Source of the DNA: Allacma fusca
Taxonomy: Eukaryota; Arthropoda; Collembola; Symphypleona; Sminthuridae
Reading direction: 5' to 3'
NCBI GenBank assembly: GCA_947179485.1
Contig: OX359248.1
Span: 50,292,386-50,356,385, forward strand
Length of the DNA stretch: 64,000 nucleotides
The translations under genes were made by a program, and so were the position numbers. This document shows, piece by piece, positions 19,373 to 29,900 of this stretch (positions within the stretch are counted from its first letter, which is position 1; each line of letters begins with the position of its first letter). A model generated the notes under the pieces. The model saw nothing but the letters and a program-made list of their open reading frames with translations, made no database searches and was not told where the DNA came from.

Positions 19373-22300
19373 ATGAATGCAATTATAGCAACTAGAGTAG
19401 AAAGTCAGTCAAAAGACGACGAAGAATTAGAAATCATTGATCTCAACCCATGTCGTTTATCAAACGGCAACAAGTCAACTTTACAAGTGCAAATATGCAG
19501 TATGATGATACCAGCTTTACTAGACTCAGGAGCAACAAGATCCTGTATCCAAAGAAACTTAGTACCCAGATGTGCGGAAATAAAAGAAGTTCCAAGCGCT
19601 CTGCGAGTAGCAGTAGCTAATGCAGAATTGGTAAAACCAATTTGTCTCACCAAATTCACAATGATGATTGAAGGTGAAAAACTTTTATTCAAAGGTCTAG
19701 TGATGGAAACACTAGAACCACGAATGATTATAGGTGAAGATCTTTTATCACTTTATGGAATAACGTTGGATTACAAGAATAATGAAATACGGAGCGACCG
19801 ATTTCAAACAGTTCCAATGACTAGAGATACTCATCTCTATGTCGGAGAGAAAAAGGCCGACATAGAATTTGTCAGGTCAATTTTTTCATTTCATGAAGTT
19901 AAAGGACCAAAGAACATGATGTGCAGGACTCGAAAAGCAGTCACAATACCAGCCTATGGACACATGAAAGTGCCCATACAAATTCCAAAACGCATTAAAA
20001 AGGATTTTTACTTACAACCATCAGAGAAACTTTACACCAGCAAGCGACTTTTAGTAGCCGCAGGTGTAGTACCAAATGAAGAACCTTTTGCATATGTATT
20101 TAATCCAGCTCCATGCCCACAAACAATGTATGGACGGACAGCTATAGGTCATGCTGAAGAAAATTTTGATCTCATCAAAATCAAGCGCAATCAATTACGT
20201 GATGCTCATAAAAGGCTCACACAAGAACAGCTTGATTGTTTCGACGTCAATGAAGAGCTCGATGAAGAAGGAAGAGCCAAGTACAGAGCATTGTTGACAA
20301 GATATCCAGAATGTTTCGCATTTAACAAGGGAGATTTGAAAGAACCAGCGTGGATTGATCCCATTCGGATCCATACGGGAAATAATCCACCCGTTCAGGC
20401 AAAACCTTTCCCTTGCTCACCAATGGAGCGACAAAAAGTACGAGAAGAAGTACAAAAGATGTTAGATGCAGATATTATTAAGGAAGTGAACGGACCTTAC
20501 AGTAGTCCACTATTTCTCATCAAAAAGAAAGACGGAACATTTAGATCAGTTGTGGATTATCGAGCGTTAAACAAAACCATCACAGATCAAGTATACCCTT
20601 TAGCAAGAATAGATGACATACTTATGCAATTTGGAAAATCTGCGATTTTCGACACTCTTGACATGGAGTCAGGCTTCTTTCAATTATTAATACACGAGGA
20701 TGACCAAGTCATAACCTCTTTCATCACACAGGATGGATTATATGCATTCAAACGACTACCTATGGGAGTCAAGATTGCACCGTCAGCATTTCAGCGAGCA
20801 GCAGATCAAATGCTGGGCTCACTCAAATTCAGAGGAGCCATGGTATATTTAGACGATGTAATCTCTTATGGAATTCATCTTTTGGACAAATTAGCATCAC
20901 TCGAAGAATTGATGTTAAGAGCCAGCAACAAAAACTTTAAGTTCAAGCCAAAGAAATGCAAATTCGGATATTTTGAAGTAATTGTTTTAGGATTTAAAGT
21001 ATCCAGGGAGGGCACCAGTCCAGATCCTGCAAAGGTGGACCCTATTAGACATGTGCCAATACCAAAATCTGAAACAGAAGCAAGAAGATTTTTCGGAATA
21101 TGCAGTTTCTACAGAAAATACATCAAGGACTTCGCAAAAATTGCTAGTCCCATCTCACAATCATGGATTGGAAGTAAAGGGAAATCTGAAGGACAAAAAC
21201 GCATAAGATGCTTCCAATGGAGTGCAGATGCAACAATTGCCTTCAACATTCTCAAAACCAAATTAATGACACAGCCAGTTCTAGCTCATTTCAACCCAGA
21301 GTTGGATTGCATACTGCACACAGATGCATCGATTTCAGGACTAGGATGCTGTGTACTTCAAGATGATGGAGGAGAACATCCAATAGCTTATGCTTCACGA
21401 ACACTAATTCAATCAGAAAAGAATTACTCAGTCACAGAATTAGAGCTAGCAGCAGTCGTATATGCAGTTCGCAAATTCAGACAATATCTTTATTTGAGAA
21501 AATTTTTAATCAGATCAGATCATTTAGCATTGTGCTATTTAAGATTACAAAAAGATCCAAACCACCGAATAAGTAAGTTTGTAAATAAATTACAAGAATT
21601 TGACTTTCAAGTCACATACAAGAAAGGAACATTACATTTGGATGCAGACTTTCTATCAAGAGCTCCATTACCCTACACAAAGGAAGATTTGGAAGATACA
21701 GAGGACCGAGTGATCGAATTTGAACCAGACCCGGTCAAGGAACACAAAATTGCTTTGGAAGAGCAAAAACAAATCCCTCAGGGGAATATAATAATGCCAC
21801 CACCAGCGTGTGCAGCCAGCCTTACGACCAGGGAAAGCTATAAGGGAAAATATTGGACGGATGACGAAAGTCAATCCTCAGACGAAGAGGAACCCATAAT
21901 CCCAAAGCGACAAAATCCATGGTCAGGGAGATTGAAAGGTCAACCCAGACGTAAAATTAAATCACAAGTGGAAATTTTAGTACCCCAACCGAATTTGGAG
22001 GAAACGGATTGGGAGAACCATACAATGAGCGTAAAGAGCCGTGTAAATGAAGTAACACACAGCTACTCAGCGCTCAAAGAATGGAAATTATCCGTAGATG
22101 ACATCATTACAATCCACAAATTTCGGGAGGATGACCCACAAGAGGATGAAAACACCTGGAAATACACCAATGAGTATATCTACGAGAAAAATCTCAAACT
22201 AATACAAGATATAGAGCTTCACAATGCAACAATAAATGATTTAGATATGAAAGAATTTTTATCGCCAAAGAAAGCTCAAGTTCAAAATGAAAAGGAAGAT

Positions 22301-25300
22301 TTTGACAGAAATACTATCACTGACATTGGAATGGGGACTGATTGGTCTCCTACTCCAAAGTCAACGACAGCAACAACGTCACAAAGTCCAGCCAATGGGA
22401 AGGTTGACATTGATTCACCAAAATCCCTAAGGCAGATGACACGGAGTACAATGGAATTCACAACAATGGATGGGGCAGGTGAGGCTGAAACAAAAGCTGT
22501 ACATCTACCACCAGCCATAATTGTAGACTCCGATACGGAAGTCCATGATCAAACCTTGAAGAATCAGGAGACAGCGGATCTGGTGAGCCAGGCAGCTGAG
22601 ACTACACAAAAGAAGTCCTCAACTTTCCCGCCCACCCATCCCGCCAGTCCTAAAGAGGCCAAGAAATTGGTACTCACGGATGAGGATAGGAACGTCCAAA
22701 AGGAATGCGACCGACCGACACTGAAACAGGAAAAGTTCAGTGTGGAAAATCACATTCCATCCGGACACGATCCCACAGATGAGGAGAAAAGATTTGCATT
22801 TGAAGAGACTTGGAGGAATCCAACGTCAGCAAAAGGGAATGAATGGAAGCTCAAACAGGAAGTTATTTCGCAATTGAAGACATACACTGCACAATCTGCC
22901 AGGAAGATTGATCAAGTTCCTGATGCAGAAAGTCCAGGATATGTTAACAATCCGGATCTTGATACCCCACAGCGGATCAAGGCGATGAAGATTTCCAGAG
23001 ATGTGGATGAATGGATGAAAAATATCCAACGAAGATCTGCAGCATGCGAGTCGGAGGAAAACAAAAACCCTCCGCCGTCGCATACGTACATATCCACAGA
23101 GAATCCAGAGAATGAAGATAATTTATCTCTACTGGCGACCACAGTAGAAGAGCTGAGGAAAAATATCCGGGAAGGTGAAATCAAATTCACCGATGGGAGA
23201 TCATGGAAGATTCAACCTCTGAAAAGGCAGGGTGTTGTGACAAGTAAAAAGACGTCACATTCACTATGTCTTTCACAGGATGAAGGCCAAAGGAATAAAG
23301 ACGCTCAGAAAACTGAGGACATGTCATTAAATAGAGCACTAAAATTTGTTCCAGGAGCTCACGCACTACAGGGCTGCGAAGGGAGCAAAGATACGTTTCC
23401 CACACACAAGCCCGTGTGTAGGATACTTGAAGATGAAGAGCAAGTTACTATGTTAGAGGAACATAACATGCAGGAGATGCAAAGGGACGATCCAGATTGT
23501 TTATTCATCATGGACAAAATAAAGATGCGGCATACGTTAGATTGGAAGGACAAAGAAAAGTATAGCCGATATGAAATTGATGAAGAAGGGATTCTTACTA
23601 TAGTACATAAAGATGGACGTAAGTTATACGTACCCCGAGTACTTAGAAATTTCCTACTATCAAAAGCTCATGATGGGATCCTATGCGGGGGACATTTAGG
23701 ATTCCAGAAAACTCTTCATAGACTCAACAAAAATTATTTTTGGAGAAAAATGAACGTCTCAGTAGCAAAATATGTCATGTCATGTGAAAGTTGCCAAGCA
23801 GCTAAATCCATGAGAATGAAGCCAGCAGGACTACTTCATCCAATCAGGATAGAAAATGTAGGAGATGCATTATGTATTGATCTCATTGGACCCATGCAAA
23901 TTAGCATAAAAGGGAATAAGTACATTATAATCGCACAGGATTATGTTTCAAAGTTCGTGATCGCAGAAGCAATTCCAGATAAAACTGCTGACAGGATAGC
24001 AGAATTTTTGCTTCACAAAGTAGTTTTAAAATACGGACTGTTTAAAAACTTGCTGAGTGACGGAGGATCCGAATTCAGAGCGGAAATCACTCAAGCATTA
24101 CTTCGCAGATTAGGCATGAACCATTCTACATCTACAGCATTAAGACATAATAGTGTTGGACAAATAGAAAGAATGGTCCAGACTATAAGCACTATGCTGA
24201 GTCATTATACTCAAAAAGAGCAAGCACTATGGTGCAGTTGTTTACCGTTTCTAATAAATGCTTACAATTGCAGTCACCATGACGTGACCAAAGAAACTCC
24301 TTATTTTATGATGTTTAGGCGACAACCTATATATGATTTTAACTTACAACTGTGCTTAAGCAGCGTCGACACAAATTTTATGAGTGCTGAGGAAGCCACT
24401 ACTAGAATAGAAAAAGCTATTGCTAAGATAAGGGAACGTCAGGACTACAGTAAGGATTGGTATGATAGGAAAAGAAGGTTCGTTAAATTCAACATCGGAG
24501 ACACAGTACGAGTCTTTACACCGACCAGGATAGTTGGAAAGAGCGAACGCTTTCTTCACCCTTACAAAGGACCCTTTGTAGTCATAGAAGTTTTAGCCAA
24601 AGACAATTATATCATTCAAGACCTTAGGAATTCTAAAAAGAGACAGAAAGTCCATGTGGAGAGGCTTAAGAAGTGCCTTCAGCGAGAACATATTGAGGAC
24701 GAGTATAGTTATGATTTAGATTCCAATATAGTGGAATTGGTAACAAAACGAAATTGGAACAAGTGTGGAAAAGTTACAGTGAGTCAGCCGCGGTCAATTC
24801 TTAAGAATTCGACCAGTTCAGATAACAGTTCAACTACGAGCAAGAAGGTGACTTTTAAAGTTCAACCTGCTCAAACCGAAGAAATAACTAGAGAATTTTC
24901 ATCCGAAAATTACTCAGACAGTTCAAGTGACCAAGCTCAGCCAGTACAACAGAGAGGAGAATTTTGTGACAAAAATTACTCACACTCTCAAATCACCCCA
25001 AGTGAAGGAGGGAAATCAAACCAGGAACTACATCAACACAAAGATAACATTCAAGGAAGAAAAGGTACAACTAAGCAGTCAAGTACACAAGTAAGAAAAT
25101 TTTCATCAGAAAATTATTCAGATAATCGGGAATTTTTAGATAAAAATTACCCATACTTCACTCGCTCAAAAGTAAATGAACACCCTAGAGGAAATCAGGG
25201 ACGAGATAAGGGGATTGAAACAACAGAGGAATTTATTTCAAATAAAAATTTGGAAGTACGCAGCTCAGGAAGAGTACATCAAACAGAGAATCGCAGCTTT

Positions 25301-26569
25301 AGAACTGCTAATTCAGGAGACAAAACCTCAAACGTCAAGTTTCTGCCCACAAGTGGAGAAATCACAAGACGAGGTTCAACCAGAATAACTGATGACACAT
25401 ACAAAGAGAGAATTAATCCTAATCATCAAGGGATTACAAGCCCAATTAATCAAGGCAAAGGAGAACGAAATTCGTCTCCAACAAAGAATTTTACATCAGC
25501 GTTCGGAACAGGAGGAAGTACTGAGCAAACTGAAACAACTCGAGGGAGATCACAAAGCAACCCTCCAGGAAACTCAGAAAGCCAAAGAAGATATTTCGGA
25601 TTTAATAAACCAGCTGAAAACAGCGCAGGTATAACATCTGAAGGTGAGGAAGAAACTCAACCACTTATTGACGAAAGTGACTTTAAAACACTTAAGAAAT
25701 TAAGTAGTTCAGGGATAAGTCCAACAGAACTTGATGTGGACGACAGCAGTGAGTATAGAGAGACAAATTCTTACAATTCGGGATCAGAACCGAGAATTAA
25801 TCAACCGCCTACGACAGAGAGAGGGAGACCTGGACAAATTGAAACAGGAAATCAAGGACCTTCAGAAGCGACTCCACGAGTTGAGGTGCCTTGGCCCTCA
25901 GTAGAGGCGGATATTTCGACACAATTGCTTCACACAGATGAGCAAAAGGCCTTGGAAGAGCCCCCCTTTGTGGAACTCAACACCAAGCCCACCCAGCGAA
26001 GCTCAGAGACAGACACTGCAAAGCCTACAAGCGCAAGGCAGTCGGATCAGAGAGGCAATAGCACGAGTGGAAAGAGAGATAGAACAAACCGAGAGAGTCA
26101 GGAATACTCTGAAAAATCAGATTCGGGCAGCCAACAGTCTAGCCAACAATTCAAACAACCCTCGGAACGAGAAGTCCTTGTAGAAAATTCTACAGAAGAG
26201 GACGACGAGTTCCAGGAAGTTCCAGAGGAAGAAAACGGACAAGACTCTGTAGATACGCATACAGAAGTCATTAATACACCTGTAGAATTTTCTACAGAAG
26301 AGGACAGGTCATTGGATGTCATCACGAAAGACAATCCCAGAAGGCCTGAGAGAACTAGAACAAATACGTCAGACCACCGAGAAACATTCAGCAACCCTCA
26401 GAACCCGACGAGTACAAATCCAACAGGAACTTCAACAAGTTCAGGAGGAAATTCGGGAGTTAAAAAGGCAGGCGAAATACCTCAAGGAGAAAGCGCTGAA
26501 GAAACCGGAGAAAGTAGACGATACCCAACTCGTACCCGAAAAAGGACGAGAAGATTTGGATCAGTCTGA
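19373..26569 (+). CDS. pol: Pol polyprotein: protease, RT, RNase H, integrase (2398 aa)
   Basis: Domains in order: aspartic protease with LLDSGATRSC (catalytic Asp 51); reverse transcriptase with YLDD at 492-495; RNase H with HTDAS (Asp 651) and TELEL; a ~600-aa low-complexity insertion (about 765-1370); integrase with an HHCC zinc finger (His near 1433, CESC), catalytic Asp 1503, Asp 1563 and Glu 1599 (D-D35E spacing) and a GPY/F module (YKGPF near 1732). A ~620-aa tail follows, rich in Ser, Thr, Asn and Glu, with four NYS/NYP motifs such as FSSENYSD. RT-RNase H-IN order marks Ty3/gypsy (Metaviridae). All catalytic residues are present and no stop interrupts the frame. The start is the first ATG after the gag stop, but the frame is open 66 nt further upstream, so a Gag-Pol fusion by -1 shift is possible. 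There is no chromodomain. Confidence 0.95.
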   Translation: MNAIIATRVESQSKDDEELEIIDLNPCRLSNGNKSTLQVQICSMMIPALLDSGATRSCIQRNLVPRCAEIKEVPSALRVAVANAELVKPICLTKFTMMIEGEKLLFKGLVMETLEPRMIIGEDLLSLYGITLDYKNNEIRSDRFQTVPMTRDTHLYVGEKKADIEFVRSIFSFHEVKGPKNMMCRTRKAVTIPAYGHMKVPIQIPKRIKKDFYLQPSEKLYTSKRLLVAAGVVPNEEPFAYVFNPAPCPQTMYGRTAIGHAEENFDLIKIKRNQLRDAHKRLTQEQLDCFDVNEELDEEGRAKYRALLTRYPECFAFNKGDLKEPAWIDPIRIHTGNNPPVQAKPFPCSPMERQKVREEVQKMLDADIIKEVNGPYSSPLFLIKKKDGTFRSVVDYRALNKTITDQVYPLARIDDILMQFGKSAIFDTLDMESGFFQLLIHEDDQVITSFITQDGLYAFKRLPMGVKIAPSAFQRAADQMLGSLKFRGAMVYLDDVISYGIHLLDKLASLEELMLRASNKNFKFKPKKCKFGYFEVIVLGFKVSREGTSPDPAKVDPIRHVPIPKSETEARRFFGICSFYRKYIKDFAKIASPISQSWIGSKGKSEGQKRIRCFQWSADATIAFNILKTKLMTQPVLAHFNPELDCILHTDASISGLGCCVLQDDGGEHPIAYASRTLIQSEKNYSVTELELAAVVYAVRKFRQYLYLRKFLIRSDHLALCYLRLQKDPNHRISKFVNKLQEFDFQVTYKKGTLHLDADFLSRAPLPYTKEDLEDTEDRVIEFEPDPVKEHKIALEEQKQIPQGNIIMPPPACAASLTTRESYKGKYWTDDESQSSDEEEPIIPKRQNPWSGRLKGQPRRKIKSQVEILVPQPNLEETDWENHTMSVKSRVNEVTHSYSALKEWKLSVDDIITIHKFREDDPQEDENTWKYTNEYIYEKNLKLIQDIELHNATINDLDMKEFLSPKKAQVQNEKEDFDRNTITDIGMGTDWSPTPKSTTATTSQSPANGKVDIDSPKSLRQMTRSTMEFTTMDGAGEAETKAVHLPPAIIVDSDTEVHDQTLKNQETADLVSQAAETTQKKSSTFPPTHPASPKEAKKLVLTDEDRNVQKECDRPTLKQEKFSVENHIPSGHDPTDEEKRFAFEETWRNPTSAKGNEWKLKQEVISQLKTYTAQSARKIDQVPDAESPGYVNNPDLDTPQRIKAMKISRDVDEWMKNIQRRSAACESEENKNPPPSHTYISTENPENEDNLSLLATTVEELRKNIREGEIKFTDGRSWKIQPLKRQGVVTSKKTSHSLCLSQDEGQRNKDAQKTEDMSLNRALKFVPGAHALQGCEGSKDTFPTHKPVCRILEDEEQVTMLEEHNMQEMQRDDPDCLFIMDKIKMRHTLDWKDKEKYSRYEIDEEGILTIVHKDGRKLYVPRVLRNFLLSKAHDGILCGGHLGFQKTLHRLNKNYFWRKMNVSVAKYVMSCESCQAAKSMRMKPAGLLHPIRIENVGDALCIDLIGPMQISIKGNKYIIIAQDYVSKFVIAEAIPDKTADRIAEFLLHKVVLKYGLFKNLLSDGGSEFRAEITQALLRRLGMNHSTSTALRHNSVGQIERMVQTISTMLSHYTQKEQALWCSCLPFLINAYNCSHHDVTKETPYFMMFRRQPIYDFNLQLCLSSVDTNFMSAEEATTRIEKAIAKIRERQDYSKDWYDRKRRFVKFNIGDTVRVFTPTRIVGKSERFLHPYKGPFVVIEVLAKDNYIIQDLRNSKKRQKVHVERLKKCLQREHIEDEYSYDLDSNIVELVTKRNWNKCGKVTVSQPRSILKNSTSSDNSSTTSKKVTFKVQPAQTEEITREFSSENYSDSSSDQAQPVQQRGEFCDKNYSHSQITPSEGGKSNQELHQHKDNIQGRKGTTKQSSTQVRKFSSENYSDNREFLDKNYPYFTRSKVNEHPRGNQGRDKGIETTEEFISNKNLEVRSSGRVHQTENRSFRTANSGDKTSNVKFLPTSGEITRRGSTRITDDTYKERINPNHQGITSPINQGKGERNSSPTKNFTSAFGTGGSTEQTETTRGRSQSNPPGNSESQRRYFGFNKPAENSAGITSEGEEETQPLIDESDFKTLKKLSSSGISPTELDVDDSSEYRETNSYNSGSEPRINQPPTTERGRPGQIETGNQGPSEATPRVEVPWPSVEADISTQLLHTDEQKALEEPPFVELNTKPTQRSSETDTAKPTSARQSDQRGNSTSGKRDRTNRESQEYSEKSDSGSQQSSQQFKQPSEREVLVENSTEEDDEFQEVPEEENGQDSVDTHTEVINTPVEFSTEEDRSLDVITKDNPRRPERTRTNTSDHRETFSNPQNPTSTNPTGTSTSSGGNSGVKKAGEIPQGESAEETGESRRYPTRTRKRTRRFGSV
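25176..25388 (+). CDS. Overprinted coiled-coil ORF 1 (70 aa)
   Basis: Starts at an ATG in the +1 frame relative to pol, over the region encoding the Pol tail. The peptide is strongly helical with heptad spacing of Leu/Ile (EEIRDEIRGLKQQRN, then AALELLIQE). It ends at TAA and the next ATG of the same frame follows three bases later. The Pol frame here is low-complexity, so either frame could be the one under selection. No homologue recognised. Confidence 0.4.
   Translation: MNTLEEIRDEIRGLKQQRNLFQIKIWKYAAQEEYIKQRIAALELLIQETKPQTSSFCPQVEKSQDEVQPE
25392..25634 (+). CDS. Overprinted coiled-coil ORF 2 (80 aa)
   Basis: Same frame as the 25176-25388 ORF, separated by one stop and one codon. Almost the whole peptide is a classic coiled coil (ELILIIKGLQAQLIKAKE, then VLSKLKQLEGDHKATLQE). 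A splice-donor-like GCGCAG/GTATAA at 25628/25629 sits just before its stop. An acceptor-like TTCACACAG at 25937 directly precedes the next ATG, and joining these keeps the reading phase. It could thus be an exon of a spliced accessory protein. Confidence 0.42.
   Translation: MTHTKRELILIIKGLQAQLIKAKENEIRLQQRILHQRSEQEEVLSKLKQLEGDHKATLQETQKAKEDISDLINQLKTAQV
25938..26183 (+). CDS. Overprinted coiled-coil ORF 3 (81 aa)
   Basis: ATG-started, same frame as the other coiled-coil ORFs. A proline-rich head is followed by a helix with heptads (IREAIARVEREIEQTERV). The ATG lies right after an acceptor-like CACACAG, in phase with the donor-like site at 25628. Confidence 0.4.
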   Translation: MSKRPWKSPPLWNSTPSPPSEAQRQTLQSLQAQGSRIREAIARVEREIEQTERVRNTLKNQIRAANSLANNSNNPRNEKSL

Positions 26570-26579
26570 AAGCGAATGA
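26316..26579 (+). CDS. Overprinted coiled-coil ORF 4 (87 aa)
   Basis: Same frame as the three preceding ORFs. Basic and glutamine-rich coiled coil (IQQELQQVQEEIRELKRQ) with a Lys-rich end. Its TGA (26577-26579) overlaps the ATG of the next ORF (26576-26578) as ATGA, a layout often linked to coupled termination and re-initiation. The frame extends upstream to an acceptor-like TTCTACAG ending at 26297. The Pol frame runs through the same bases to its own TGA at 26567. Confidence 0.42.
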   Translation: MSSRKTIPEGLRELEQIRQTTEKHSATLRTRRVQIQQELQQVQEEIRELKRQAKYLKEKALKKPEKVDDTQLVPEKGREDLDQSESE

Positions 26580-26902
26580 GCACCACCAGATACTTAACAA
26601 CAATACCAAACTGTGTTAGTTTTGGTCAAAACGAGATTGATCTCAAGATTGGAGACCGTATAAATCTCATTAGTTATCTCATACGACAAGGTCGAAGGAG
26701 AATCCGATACGTAGGTACGTACACAATTATTAAAACAGATTACTGCAAAGTATTTTATCTTCAACCAGATGTCAGAGAACAGAGGGTCACGTGCATCCGG
26801 GTCTCGAACCAACGAGACTCCACGCCAAGACGCCCTACCCGCTGTCGACAGGGACGACGACGATCGACCACGTTATTGGACCCAATACGTGAGTCAAACT
26901 GA
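26576..26902 (+). CDS. Small ORF resembling an integrase GPY/F (SH3-like) module (108 aa)
   Basis: In the same frame as pol and starting 7 nt after its TGA. Residues ~23-80 read KIGDRINLI...RYVGTYTIIKTD...VFYLQ...RVTCIRVSN. This lines up by eye with the integrase C-terminal module of the same element (NIGDTVRVF...YKGPFVVIEVL...IIQDL...QKVHVERL): a GD turn, a G-Y/F strand, then two short strands ending in V-x-R-V/L. It may be a duplicated free-standing module or, by TGA readthrough, a Pol extension. The C-terminal third is Arg-rich and overlaps the start of the 1824-aa ORF in another frame. The homology is inferred from pattern only. Confidence 0.5.
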   Translation: MSTTRYLTTIPNCVSFGQNEIDLKIGDRINLISYLIRQGRRRIRYVGTYTIIKTDYCKVFYLQPDVREQRVTCIRVSNQRDSTPRRPTRCRQGRRRSTTLLDPIRESN

Positions 26903-29900
26903 AGTGGAAATACCACAGGCAAAAATTTTACCCAATTCAGATACGGGACGACTGGAAGTTGTTCTCAGAGTAGACGGGAAGTTACCCCACAGGATTATCG
27001 TCCAAGGACGAGATGGACGAGAAATCGTAACCCATTCAGTACTAATTGGAGCTCTCAGGAAACCTAGAGAATTAACAATAGATTATCGTATATTACGACG
27101 AGAACCGCACTTTTGCGGGTCAATAAATTTTCCGGAGCAGCAACTGGAAGTAGATAGAGGCGAGCGAGCGCCAGATGATCTTGTTTACCTTTTTAAAGGG
27201 CAAGAATTTAATCCCACTCCCATACGACGACAGATCCCTATCTGTAGAACACGTAATAGACAGCCAGATGATCCATGGCTAGTCCAAAATTACAGACAAG
27301 AAAAGGATGTACCCGGACAAAAGAATCCAAGGGGAGATTATGACCAAGATCCATGGGCGTTTACTACAGGCCTTCAATATGAACGAGGCAAGACAAGTCG
27401 AAGCTCATCTCGGAAAGTGATGGGAGCCGACCCTATTTGCGGAGTAACCCGAGTCAACATCCCCGAAATTAGTGAATGGTTACCGCAACAAGAAGAACAG
27501 GTCGAGGACGTAGCCCATAGAATCAGTAGACGTATTGATGACAACTATGGACCCGATCTGAGACGAGGGAACTTGGAGGACCGACGAAGGGAGCCTCCGA
27601 GATTCGCAGCCTACTCGGCACATATGGTACCAGCCGGGAGAGGCCGCGGGCGGGCCATCACCAATGGAGAAAGTTCGGGCAGGCAACACAGGAGCTCAAG
27701 AGAAAGTTCGAGGGAAAGACACAGCTCTAAGGACAGCAGGACCAGGAAGCGGGAGACAGAGTCGTCATCGGAGAGGAAGAAGCGACGGGAGGACGACAGG
27801 TCAAGGAGCCGCTACGACAGTCCAGCGCGGTCAAGGAGCAGGAGAGAGTCAACCCCACCACCTTCGCCATTTCTATCGCCAGCGGCGAGAGATTACAAGG
27901 ACCGAATGGAGAGGGAGTCAACATTGACAGCACCCATAGTAGCCCCAGTTTTAAGTTACACAGCGGTCACAAAGATGCCACCGCCAACAATACCGGTCAA
28001 TAGTGAACCACCTAAACCACAGCGTGCAGTTTGCATCGCTCAAAGAGAAAGACCAGTGGAAGTACCTATAGTGACTCCACCATCAGTAGCAGTGATACCA
28101 TGGAGCGAGGAAACAGCCACGGACACAGCTACAACAGCGGACAGAGATACCGCCAATGAATCTTCTTCAGATTCAGAAGAGGAAGAGACAGTACCCATCC
28201 AAACCTGTAGTAGGAAAGGATGTAAAAGGGTACGACAAGTAATTGCAACCGACAGTGGACCAGTGGTACAACAGGAATGTGAACATCATGCAAAGAAACG
28301 TGCAAAGAAGGAGAAGAAGGTCAAGAAGGAGGCTCAGATGACCATCTTAGAGCTATTCGGACAGAACACAGCACCAACCCAACCACCGGCGAAATGGCAG
28401 TCGAATATCATAAAGATTGGAGAGGACTCCAGGAAGGCAGGGAAGCACGAGGAGATGGTAAACCGAATTAAAGATCTCGGGGAAATCATCCGCAACCTTG
28501 CCAGACAAAACGTCAATGCAGACAGCGCCAAAAAGCAAAAGGAAGGATTAATGAAAGAACTAGCACGCCACCGCCAGGAATGGATAAAGTGGAGAAATGA
28601 TAACGACTTTCACTTGGTATGTGCTGAGTCAAAGATAGACCTTCAAACCAGAGAATTACCTCCAGCACACTTTGAACCAACAAACATTCCGACGTCAACA
28701 GCCACATCCGGAGAGCTAGAGCGTTTGCTCGCTCAGGAAAAACGAAATGGTCCAGAAACTGCAAGCCCAACAGGAATGGCAACGGAAATGCCACCCTCAC
28801 CAGGACAAAACGTCGAAGTAGCAACATCCGAGCTATCTATAGCCGAGCAACACAACGACCAGAGCAGTAGCTCAGAGGATTTTGAGGTGATCAGATCAAA
28901 GAAAAAACACAAAGATCGAGAATCATCAATAACTTCGGATACAACGGAAATTGTTAATCACCACCAGCTTTCATTAGCTGATTTTGCCAACTCACCCCAG
29001 GACGGAACCGTCATCCTCAGTGACGACGAGGAACCAGGACAACCAACCTCATCGATTCAAACGCCACCTCACACGCCGGAGATGGGACGTGGAGGAGGAG
29101 GAAGACGGGGAGGACCCATACCTTACCTCGGTAACAGTTGGTTATCATTTTTATTGATGTTCGGTTTAATTACATCTGCTGTAGGACAATCCAACTTGAG
29201 AAAGGAATTGACGGGACACTACGGACCATATCCAACAACCCGGGCATCACATTACCAGTGGTGGACCCGATTGGAAACTGAGAATCCAACCAGTCCAAGA
29301 GGCTTTGACCATGTCAGCCTAGACTTTGAAAATAAGGAAGACTCGGATGAAATCGGACACTATGACCCTTACGGCCAACGGGATTGCCCACCGGTCGGAA
29401 ATTCAGCCGTACGATACCAAGGTTTCGGTTCAGCTACAGCGCACCGACTCTGGCAGAATGGAGTAGTACGAGGAGTAGCAGGAGCCGTAGGCATGTGTAC
29501 CACGGGAATGGTCATAGTAGGAGTCTATACCAGCTCAATCCTAGACGCAGTCAGGAGATGGAATAGACCGCTAAAAACAGTCAAAATACCACAGGACTGG
29601 GTACTCATCGAGTCCCAATTACCGGACCAACGACCCATCTGGATGATAATGCCCGTCAATGCCAGTGAGGAAAAAGAGTTAGAAGATTTTCTCAAGGAAA
29701 ACCCAACAGCAACAGAAATATCTCCGAACTTAATAGCATTACCAGGTGATATCCAAAGGAATGCTCATTACCTCAACGAAACTTCTGTAGCCAAAGTATG
29801 GAACCAAGCTTTAGGCAAAGAAGTGGACGCGGAAGAATCCGAAAACGGGAGAGAGCGACGTAATGCTCCTGTACCCACTTCGGAGGAAGAGGAACGACGA

